From Zanthoxylum bungeanum (taxonomy: Eukaryota > Streptophyta > Magnoliopsida > Sapindales > Rutaceae), in contig SKCR01021436.1 in the NCBI GenBank assembly GCA_019454045.1, positions 182,797 through 246,796 on the forward strand: a stretch of DNA of 64,000 nt. Reading direction: 5' to 3'. The notes beneath the pieces were generated by a model. It did not search any database. It was not told the origin of the DNA and saw only the letters and a list, made by a program, of their open reading frames with translations. A program made the position numbers and the translations under genes. This document shows positions 31,066 through 40,966 of this stretch, piece after piece; the first letter of the stretch is position 1, and each line of letters begins with the position of its first letter.

Positions 31066-32100
31066 TTTGTGCTACCTCTCTTAGCTAGATGTGTGAGGAA
31101 AGGGATGACGAGCTGAATTTATAGATCTGAAAAGGGTGAGTGAGAAATGCAATAATATCTGCAAAATGACAACCATCAGAAAAATAGATCGTGAACAAAA
31201 AGGTTAGATACTGTCGCAAAAAGTAAAGTAAAACAGTAATTTAAAGTAAGGAAATCAATGCAATAATATGTACTGGCAGTTTTGATTGTGGCTCACATCT
31301 TCCTCTGGTTTTCACATCTAGTAACGGCTTGAACGCCTTCTATGGGTTGGGGATAGGCTTCCCATCCAATTTTCTTATAAATTGGCAAACATGGTCTTTT
31401 AAAGTCAGATTCCCGAGACTGTATGGTTGTCTTTCTTTATGAAATTGTGTGCGTAATCTGAGAATTTCACAATGAACATATCCACTAGGATGCGTCTCAA
31501 GAGTAATGATATATCATCAAAAGGCTCCTTACTCAGTCCATCCCTAATGAATTGTATTTTATCCTCACGATTATCGGACATCATTCCTAAAGAACGACAA
31601 CGAGTGTTGCACGTACAGCGTGCACACTTATAACAACACACCAATTTATTTAGCTCTATTTGTTTTTAGAATAGGTGCTTTTACTTGACCAGACATGTAA
31701 GGAATGGAGGAGTCAAGTGACTCACCTGCCAAACGAACCCTTGCTTTGATTACCCAACGAATATCACTAGGAATACCATGAATCATAAGAATTCTCATTC
31801 TTTCTGTGCGGGTTTTATAAATTTTAATCAGAGCATTTCGGGAAATGTAGGAAAATATTTATGGAGGGTTGCCAGAGTTCCTTCCATGCCTTGGTTTATA
31901 GGGTATCAGTATTTTTAGGAAACTGAAATAACCGACTTGAGTCACGGAGTACCGTTATCCGCTAATTTACCGGGGTGTGAGATAAAATAAAAGAACAAGA
32001 ACACTGCAAAACTAAGAAAAATGGAAATTACAGAAATATTAAACAGAACATGAAAGAAACTACATCAATCAAGGTATACTGGGTCTGACAGGAAAAAAGT
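31066..32100 (-). other. Region between LOG-like copy and integrase
   Basis: About 1 kb. It holds two short unassigned minus frames: about 31,665-31,800 (MRILMIHGIPSDIRWVIKAR...) and 31,405-31,644 (79 codons, listed separately). GC content and codon character are coding-like in part. Athila elements often have an env-like gene here; these frames show no signal peptide or membrane helix and I cannot call them env. Confidence 0.4.
31405..31644 (-). pseudogene. Unassigned small frame with Cys cluster
   Basis: 79 codons beginning near VCCYKCARCTCNTRCRSLGM with six cysteines in the first 16 residues, then acidic/basic sequence (REDKIQFIRDGLSKEPFDDI) and FIVKFSDYAHNFIKKD. The spacing does not match a zinc-finger family I know. 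It partly overlaps another frame just upstream. Could be a relic of an env-like gene or of another captured gene. Confidence 0.3.
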
Positions 32101-33522
32101 TTATTGAAATTTTGAGTACTCCAAAAAAGGTTTCAGACGCTGTCCATTTACTTTAAATACATCACCATCCCTATGATTCTCAATGTTAATAGCCCCGTAT
32201 GGGTAAACCTGTTTCACAATAAATGGGCCACTCCATTGGGATTTAAACTTTCCAGGAAATAAATGAAGACGAGAATTATAAAGCATAACCTTTTGACCAA
32301 CTTCAAATATTTTTCGTGAAATTCTACTATCATGAAAGGCTTTAGTTTTAGCTTTAAGAATTTTCGTATTCTCATATGAATCATTCCTTAACTCTTCAAG
32401 TTCATTTAGTTGCAATTTACGTTCATGACCAGCATTTTCAAAGTTTGAATTAAATGCTTTAATAGCCCAAAATGCTTTATGTTCAAGTTCTACAGGCAAA
32501 TGACAAGGTTTTCCATAAACTAGACGATAGGGAGACATACCCAAGGATGTTTTGAAAGCTGTTCGATATGCCCAGAGTGCATCAGTTAGTCGAGGAGACC
32601 AATCTTTATGATTTGGGTTAACCATTTTTTCTAGAATTTATTTAATTTCCCTATTTGCTAATTCTACTTGTCCGTTTGTCTGGGGGTGATAAGAGGTTGA
32701 AACTTGTGTGTGACTCCATACTTTTTCATTAAGGATTCAAAGGGTCTATTACAAAAGTGTTTACCTCCATCACTTATGATGGCCCGAGGAATTCCAAATC
32801 GACTCAACAAGTTTTCTTTTAAAAATTTGATCACAGTTGTGTGATCATTGTTCCTAAAAGGAATTGCCTCGACCCATTTTGAAACATAGTCGACTGTAAC
32901 TAAAATATATAAAAATCCAAAGGATGTGGAAATGGGCCAATGAAATCTATCCCCCAACAATCAAAGATTTTGATGACAAGGATGGGATTTAAAGGCATCA
33001 TGTTTCTTTTTAAGATAGATCCCAACTTTTGACAATTTTCGCAAGTTTTGCAGAAAGTGTATATATCTTTAAAAATGGTGGGCCAATAAAATCCACACTG
33101 TAAGATTTTTGCAGCGGTTTTCTTAGATGAGAAATGACATCCACATGCTTCTGAATGACAGAATTGAATAACACCACTTTTCTCACTATCAGGTATGCAT
33201 CGTATGAAAATCTGATCAGAGCAACATTTAACAGATAAGGATCATCCCAGTAGAATCTTTTGACTTCGGTAAAAAATTTCCTCTTATGTTGTTGGCTCCA
33301 GTCTGGGGGTATCTTTCCTGTTGCAAGAAAATTGATAATATTAGCATACCAAGGCATTAAGTTTACCGAAAATAAAAATTCATCGGGGAAAGAATCATTG
33401 ATGGGAGTGGTATTGATTAGTGACTCATTTGTGAGTCTCGATAAGTGATCTGCAACCACGTTCTCTACCCCATTTTTTTGTCTTTGATTGTGAGATTGAA
33501 TTCTTGAAGCAACAAAATCCAC
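32101..33522 (-). pseudogene. Athila-like element 2 integrase
   Basis: Minus frames give the HHCC zone (SEACGCHFSSKKTAAKILQ, CGFYWPTIFKDIYTF, CKTCENCQK), then DFIGPFP-type text and VDYVSKWVEAIPFRNNDHTT, GIPRAIISDGGKHFCNRPFE containing the second catalytic Asp, and after another break [40 protein letters not shown] and [25 protein letters not shown] region. Frames break near 33,010, 32,960, 32,660 and 32,625. Normal role: inserts element cDNA. Confidence 0.85.
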
Positions 33523-34958
33523 CGTATTAATCTTGGCCCGACATCCTGTTTAGACATCAAATATCTAACAGCAGCATGATCAGAGTACACAACAGTTGAA
33601 AAACCGATTAAATATGATCGAAATTTATCAAATGCAAATATTACAGCAAATAGTTCTTTTATGTGGTAGTGTAATTTATTTGTACACTGTTTAATGTTCT
33701 ACTAGAGTAATATATCACATGCGGCTTACCTTCCTTTCTCTACCCTAGAACTGCACCAACTGCATAATCACTAGCATCACACATTAGCTCAAAGGGCAAT
33801 GACCAATCAGTGGATTGCATAATAGGAGCAGAACTCAAAAGACTGATAATTTTTTTGAATGATTTTTGACATTCTTCTGTCTATTCAAATTTTCATCTTT
33901 TAATAGGAGGTTACATAAGGGTCTGGATATGGTACTAAAGTCTTTAATGAACCTCCTATAAAATCCTGCATGTCCTAAAAAGAATGAATGTCCCTGACAA
34001 TTTTTTGTGATGGTAATTTAGAAATGACCTCTATTTTTGCTTTGTCAACCTCAATACCTTTAGATGACACAATGTGTCCTAAAATAATTTTTGAATCAGT
34101 AATGAAATTTCATTTTTCCCAATTTAACACAAGTCATTTTTCTTCACATCTTTTCAAAATATTTTCCAGATTAGTCAAGCAATTATCAAATGAATTTCTA
34201 AATATAGTTATATCATCCATAAAGACCTCTAAACAGTGTTCAACCATGTCACTTAATATGCTCAACATGTATCGTTGGAATGTTGCAGGTGCATTACAAA
34301 GTCCAAAAGGATTTTTCCTAAATGCAAATGTTCCATAGGGGCATGTGAATCTGGTCTTTTCCTAGTCTTCTAAAGCAATGAGAATCTGATAATAACCCGA
34401 GTAACCATCAAGAAAACAATAGTATGGGTGTCATGCTACTCTTTCTAAAATTTGATCAAGAAATGGCAAAGGGAAATGATCTTTTCTAGTTGCGTCATTT
34501 AATTTTCTATAATTAATGCACATACGCCAACTAGATGAAATTCGAGTTGGGATTAATTCCCCTTTATCATTTTTTACAACAATGATTCTAGACTTTTTAG
34601 GTACAACCTGTGTAGGACTTACCCACTTACTATCAGAAATAGGATAGATAATGCACGCATCAAGAAGTTTAAGGACCTCAGTTTTTACTACTTCTTTCAT
34701 GTGAGGGTTTAATCTTCTTTGGGGTTGACGATATGTCCTATCATTATCTTCTAGATGTATTCGGAGTGTGCAGATTAATGGATTATTACCTTTTATGTCT
34801 TTTAAAGTCCATCCAATTGCCAGTTTATGTTCTTTCAACACAATTAAAAGTTTACCTTCTTGATCGCTTGTGAGAGAAGAAGAAATTATCATAAGGTAAG
34901 TTTGATTATCTTCTAGAAATGCATATTTCAGTCCTTCTGGTAAAGCTTTTAACTCCAA
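33523..34958 (-). pseudogene. Athila-like element 2 reverse transcriptase and RNase H
   Basis: 34,431-34,958 (minus) holds LPEGLKYAFLEDNQTYLMII, KLLIVLKEHKLAIGWTLKDI, NPHMKEVVKTEVLKLLDACI and SSWRMCINYRKLNDATRKDH, the RT start. Beyond a break, the palm motif VFMDDITIF lies at about 34,212-34,230 and RNase H-type text ([20 protein letters not shown]) near 33,680-33,760, with many stops. The FMDD box replaces the more usual YMDD/YVDD. Non-functional. Confidence 0.82.
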
Positions 34959-35048
34959 ATTGGGTGTTCTTCATGTTTTTCTTCTTCCAGTGTTCCCAGT
35001 TTTTCCAAATTTTTAATCTTTCCATCGTCTTCCAATACCTGAATAGAG

Positions 35049-35831
35049 TCAAGTAGAAAAATCATTAGTAATATCTGAATCTGTTTGCACACTTGACTTA
35101 ACATAATTAGCAGTAAAACATTTCATGGGATCAGATAAACTCCTATGAATATGCTCATCCACAATAGGTTCAATTGATTCTGTGCTTTCGTTTTCATTAT
35201 CTTTATCATATGGTTGTTTGCACAGGTTAAAAATATTTAACTCTAATGTCATGTTGCCAAAAGAAATATTCATGATTCCATTCCTGTAATTTATTAAAGC
35301 GTTAGTTGTCGCTAAAAATGGCCGACCAAGTATTACAGGGATTGACTTATAACTGTCTGCCACAGGTTGTGTTTCTAAAATAATAAAATCCACGGGATAT
35401 ACGAATTTATCGATTTGTAATAACACATCTTTCACAATTCCTTTTGGTACCTTTACTGATCTATCGGCAAGTAAAAGGGTAGTTGAGGTTGGTTTCATCT
35501 CACCGAAATTAAGTTGTTGGTAAACCGAAAATTGTAGTAAATTTACACTAGCTCCAAGATCAAGCAAAACATGTTCAATATTTTGATTTCCAATAATACA
35601 AGAAATAGTTGGACAACCAGGGTCTTTGTATTTTAATGCATTATTGGTTGAGAGAATGGAAGTTACCTGTTCAGCTAGAAAAGCTTTCTTTCTTACCTGG
35701 TGTTTTCTTTTAACGGTGCACAGATCTTTCAGAAATTTGGCATAAAATGGTATCTGTTGGATGGCATCTAACAAAGGGATATTGACCTTTACCTGTTTGA
35801 ATATTTCATAAATCTCTGGGGAATGATTCAA
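35049..35831 (-). pseudogene. Athila-like element 2 protease region
   Basis: 260-codon minus frame. LLDLGASVNLLQFSVYQQL has the D-L-G-A-S active site, followed by KVPKGIVKDVLLQIDKFVYP and VILGRPFLATTNALINYRNG. Sequence and order match the protease at 1018-1431, so elements 1 and 2 are of one lineage. The N-terminal part (IYEIFKQVKVNIPLLDAIQQ) is the gag-protease linker usual in Athila. Confidence 0.88.
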
Positions 35832-35886
35832 TTTCTTTGTTTTTAATACCTGAGGAAATGAAGGTGCTTGAGAAAAATTGTTATTA

Positions 35887-37335
35887 TCAACATGGGTAAT
35901 GGCCCATCAACCCATTCCTTACCCTCTGATTTTGATTTTTCCTCAGTTTCACGAGGTTCAAGAATAGATATCTGGATGGTTTTACCAGTACGAAGAGTAA
36001 TAATATATTTGACTTGGTGTAAGTGTTGACTTCCAGAACTACCCTCGTGAGGTTTTGATGACTATTGGGATTTAACTGAGGTTGCGCAGGAAACTTACCT
36101 TTTTCTTTAATGGCCAAAGCAGATGTGATTTTATCAAAATTTTCCTTCAAATCGTTCATCATTTGTGTATTTTGGATATTGATGGTTTTTTGTTTTTCCA
36201 TGAATGCTCTCAAGTTATCTTTAATGGTTTTCTTAGGTAGTGGGACATATGGTGCATAATTCTGGGAATTTCAGAAATTCTGGTGAAAATGGGGAGGTTG
36301 GTGTGAAGGTTGTGCTTGGTTATCATTCCTTCAATTGAAGTTTGGATGGTTTCTCCAACCAGGATTATAGGTCTGTGAGTATGGGTTTGGATTTGGTCTA
36401 TTAAATGTGTTTATGGAACTGACCTTGTCATGGAGACAATCTTTCAGGGCTGGTAAGGACAGGCAAACTTCTGTGACATGTTCATTTGAACTAAAAATTT
36501 CAGATATGATTTCCTGAACTGACTTGACATGATCCATCTTCCCTGTTTCTAAAGCCTCAAATTTTTTTTGACAAAAATGCATACTTGGAAGCAAGGTCAT
36601 GGTCTTCCCTAAGTTTAAACATACCTCTACCAGATGACTGTGGTTTAACAGATGACTCATATATACCAATTGTATCCTATTATTGTGTATTCTCTGCTAT
36701 ATGCTCTAGGTAATCTAGTGCATCTTCGGGATCTTTATCCCTAAACTCTTCATTACACATAATCTCCACTACTTGTCTACCTTGGGGTGTTAAACCCTCG
36801 TAGAATTGGGCAATTAACCTCCATGTTTCAAACCAGAGATGTGGACAAATATTTAACATTTCTTTATACCGCTCTTAACATTGGTAAAACGTTTCCCCCG
36901 ACTCTTGTGTGAATGTTGTGATTCTTCTCTTAAAGGAATTTGTCCTATGAGGGGTAAAGAATTTTTTAAGAAACTGCTCTTGTAAATCATCCCATGTTCT
37001 AATAGATCCTGACCTAAGGTTTTGTAGCCAATTTTAGCTTTATCCTTTAAAGAAAAGGGAAAAAACTTTAACCGAATTATATTCATGCTACAATTTTAGT
37101 ATGTGGAAGTGTTACATAATTCTTCGAACTCACTTGATTTAAAATTGAAGCGTGCTGCTTCTGGCGGAAAAAAAATGCAAGATGGTGATCCTGACTTAGT
37201 GGGATTCATGAATTGTCTGAGTTTCCTAGGGTGATTAGGATCTCCATGCTGAGACTCATTTTCTTCCTGATTAACTAGATTTTTAACTCGGGTAGGTGGA
37301 TTTTCAATTTGGTTTTCAGCCATTCTTACCAACAA
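35887..37335 (-). pseudogene. Athila-like element 2 gag
   Basis: Start near 37,320 (MAENQIENPPTRVKNLVNQE). Minus frames follow: RLKFFPFSLKDKAK (about 37,050), the WDDLQEQFLKKFFP-type core, the Tyr-rich NPYSQTYNPGWRNHPNFN (about 36,340) and a C-terminal coiled stretch (QNTQMMNDLKENFDKI, about 36,150). At least six frame breaks. Forms the particle in intact relatives. Confidence 0.82.
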
Positions 37336-37908
37336 TGAAGTTGATGAAGACTATCTTTTTAATCTATCACTAGATGTTCGAGACCAGTGTTTCATGCAAC
37401 TTTATAGACAAACTAAATGCAAAAATATGAAACTGAAAAAATAAATAAAAGAAAGAAATTAACTGACAAAGTGAAAGAACAGATAAAAGAAATACAGACG
37501 CAGTAATTTAGATCTAAAAACGTCCTCTAACCCCGGTCAATTCTGATATAAATTGAATTTCTCGTTCCTTTTTTCTCAATGTCTTGAATTATGTTTTCGT
37601 GAAGCCTTATGAGAGCATCTTTATATGGGGATGGTTCGAAAAAGTCTTTAATGAACACAAATACCTTTTAAGTTGATTTTTCTGTTTCCTGTAACTAAGA
37701 AAAATTAAGAACAATATCTCTCTATATGTGGGATTTATGGGTTCAAGGTTCATCAAGGATTAATCAGGACAACTGGGTTTACATAAAAACAAGAACAAAG
37801 AAAGAAAAATAAGATGCAGAAATAAAAAAAAAATTACGAAATAAAAATAAAGAAAAGAAAAGTAAAGAAAGAAGAAATTAATAAAAATTCTATCTACTAA
37901 ATAATACT
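37336..37908 (-). other. Leader of Athila-like element 2
   Basis: A-rich untranslated leader between the primer site and gag. No reading frame of interest. Long A/G runs at about 37,430-37,500 and 37,795-37,900. Confidence 0.55.
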
Positions 37909-37926
37909 TCCCCGGCAACAGCGCCA
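37909..37926 (-). other. Primer-binding site (tRNA-Asp type) of Athila-like element 2
   Basis: Minus TGGCGCTGTTGCCGGGGA, six bases inside the LTR end at 37,933; it matches the 3' end of plant tRNA-Asp with one mismatch. Typical of Athila. Confidence 0.8.
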
Positions 37927-37932
37927 AAAACT

Positions 37933-39014
37933 TGACACGGTCGAAAATTGGTCTTTTACTCCCAAGTATAAGAGTGTCAAAGTAATGAAATAACCCGGTG
38001 AGTCCGGGGTCGATGCACAGAAAAGAGATTTAGCAAAATAGAATAATGAACAGTGCAGAAATGAAAAGTTTACTTTGTTGAAGTAGTTGGAGGATTTTAG
38101 GTTGGATTACAATATTAGAAGGAACTACTGGAGTCAGGGGATCCACTTTTAGTTTTTTAAACATTTAGAAATCTCACTTTATCATAATTTATAAATTGCC
38201 ATTTTTACCCACTTAATCTATTACATGAATTAATTATGCCTATAAAAAGAACCAGCCATAAAAGTGGTAGTCATTTCTGTCAATAATTAGTCCTACCAAG
38301 GTACTAAGCATGCCAAAAACATAAAAACCATCCATAAATGTAGTGATACCGTTTGTCTATAACAAGTCCTACCAAGGTACTTAATTATGCCAAAATCGTA
38401 TAAAACCATCCATCTAGGTGGTGGAAAGATAAAACCAGCCATAAAGGGGGTAGAAAGATAAAACCAGCCATAAAGGTGGTAGAAAGGTAAATCCAGCCAT
38501 AAAGGCGGTCGAAAGATAAAACCAGCCATAAAGGCGGTAGAAAGATTGTCAATAATTAATCTAGAATTAAATCAAGTTTTAATCATTAGATTTCAATTTA
38601 TTTATTATAATAGAAGCGAGTTTAATCTATGTTTCCATTATAACAGCTTCACCCTTACCCCAGCAGAAAAGAAATTAGCTACTCATTTTGTAATAAAACA
38701 TACTCGTATTTTATTATTGAAAAAAAAAGACATTACAAAAAGCTTTAAGTAAATAAACAACAAGACTCTCTCCAAGATTTACAGAGGAATCAGGAAAGGA
38801 AGTATGAAAATTTATAATGTCGGACGCTCCTATTTATAGGCAACTTGGCCACCCAGACCAGCGAATGTATGTTGTGGACAAGTGTCAGAGAATGGTGAAG
38901 CCACGTTGGGGAAACGTGTCAGAGAATGGTGAAGCCACGTTAGGGACACGTGTCAGAGAATGGCGAAGCCACGTTGTAGGACACGTGTCACGAAGTAAAG
39001 GTTCCACATGTCAC
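37933..39014 (-). repeat. 5' LTR of Athila-like element 2, first part
   Basis: Matches 27,761-28,740 of the 3' LTR, with the same CCAGCCATAAAGG repeats (about 38,395-38,545), TATAAATA box (minus, 38,831-38,838) and GACACGTGTC palindromes (38,945-38,954 and 38,980-38,989). It stops at the copia insertion; the last five bases GTCAC are its duplicated target. Confidence 0.92.
39010..39014. repeat. 5-bp target duplication (GTCAC) of copia element 2
   Basis: GTCAC at 39,010-39,014 equals GTCAC at 48,697-48,701. Removing the copia element rejoins the two halves of the Athila-like LTR. Confidence 0.93.
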
Positions 39015-40953
39015 TGTTGGACAATTATGACCCATAGCGTCACTATTTGTATAGATTATGGTGTTGTTGTACAAATTAACTATGTGACAAAGGAGATTGC
39101 TCTCTTATCATTTGTGATTAGATCACCAAGATGTATAAATGATAAGAGGTCCTTATGATTTGTTCCTGGATTGAGAATGATATGAGACAGTATCAATCCA
39201 CAAAGGATAAATCATTAAATATCCCTAGTCAGAGTATTATCGAGATTGGACATCGATAAATGCGTAAAAGACTAGTATTACACTTGTGCGCATTGTGAGG
39301 GCACAACGACATAGTTCTCATATATTTGGGTATAGGATACTCATGCAAGTGTAATAGGAGGTTGTGTTTTACCGATGGTACGGGAAACAGCTTCGCTCTG
39401 GATAGACACCATCGGAATTTCATTGGTAGTATGACTATGTGTCTATGGAAATACGAAATCAGGGTAGGTGTATTTGGTCTTAACTTGAGACTTGCACCGC
39501 TAATACTTGCGACAATCAATATACTTTGGTTTTGGTCGTCCAAGGCTTTAATAGGTTATGTGTACGCCTCTTCTGGGTATATTGAGAATCGTAGTGTGTT
39601 GGGTGTGATGTCAAGACGGAAGTATCACTCCAGTCATATGGAGATGATGGTCACGTAGGATACGGGACTGGTTCTCTTAAATGCTGCAGCTATCGGGATA
39701 TTATGAATATGCCATGTATATCCGATTATAGAGACTAGCTACCAGACATCCGATATATGCTTCGTACGGGGCAGACACAATTCCAACCCCAGGCCTAGCA
39801 CGTGATCATCCGATACTGGATCGAAATACGCAATACCACGTATACTATGTCTGATATAGATCCTTATATTCCTATAAGGATATTTCTGGAGAATTGGGTA
39901 GGCATGGCGCTTTGCTAGAAGCCAAACTTGTCTTGTAAATCGGTATAAACGTAATACTAGGTACTTACGTGTTCGGATAGTCCGACGACCAAATTTACTG
40001 CCAACATATCCGGGATCTCATGGGTCGCTTCCCGAAGATTCACCGATGACGTATGACTCACACTTTTAATTAATCTGGATTAATTATATGAGAGAGAAAA
40101 TTAATCTGGGATTAATTGCGGAGATATATTATCTGGGATAAAATATCAATTAAAGAGAGATAATGATTAATTTGGAATTAATCGATAAATTAATATATTC
40201 GATATATTAAACGAAATTGGATTTCGACGCGGAATTAAAATTAGATTTTAATTCGGGCGAACGAATAATTTAGAATTAATTCGTTAGCGACGTGAATAGT
40301 AATTATGATAGGCATTATTATTTAATTAAATTAGATTTAATTATATCGCAACAGAAAATTCGTTAATTTGGAATTAGCGAACCCGAGCCCGGGATTGTTT
40401 GCGAGCGCATTCGCATTTCGAATTCGAGTGCGGCATGCCAGTCAAATCAAGCGTCAAATCGCTAGTCGCATCTAGCGTCACATCATTTGCCAATCAAGTG
40501 ATAGATGTCTTTCCCTTTGAGTGATTGACGCCAGTCACTATTCATTGATTGATGGAAGTTGATGTGAGTAGTTGGCAAGCATTTATGGCTTGATTTTTGA
40601 AAATAAAAAGTTGTATATGTTTTATTGTTTTTTAGAAAACAATTATCAATTATCAATTGCGGCAAAATCATCAAGAGCTAGCACTCCGAGAGACATGCGA
40701 AGGTGATAGGGAAGTCCACCCATGAGCTTGGAATCACCATGATGAAGCTTGGAGCTTGAAGATTGATCCAAAGCCGCAAATGGAGAGGACTGTCACAGCC
40801 CACTGCCGAATGCACCAAAGGGCAGAAAACAGTTTTTTTTTTCGTCGCCGCATCGCTCAACCGATCGATGTGAGTATTCCGCAAATCCGTGATGTATTCG
40901 CATGTTTATTTCTTGCTTTATATTCGATCCTTGGGGCCGTAGAAACTCCAACA
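39015..40953 (+). repeat. 5' LTR of copia element 2
   Basis: 1939 bp, TGTTGGACAATTATGACCC to GTAGAAACTCCAACA. Compared with the second LTR it lacks about 130 bp (between CAATTATCAATT and GCGGCAAAATCATC at about 40,660). Open frames at 39,229-39,658 are LTR by-products. Confidence 0.93.
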
Positions 40954-40954
40954 A

Positions 40955-40966
40955 TGGTATCAGAGC
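40955..40966 (+). other. Primer-binding site of copia element 2
   Basis: TGGTATCAGAGC, one base after the LTR end; the tRNA-iMet-type site of plant copia elements. Confidence 0.92.

Noticed and set aside
31405..31644. Calling this frame an Athila env gene
   Set aside because: No signal peptide, membrane helix or recognisable env-like motif; position alone is not enough.
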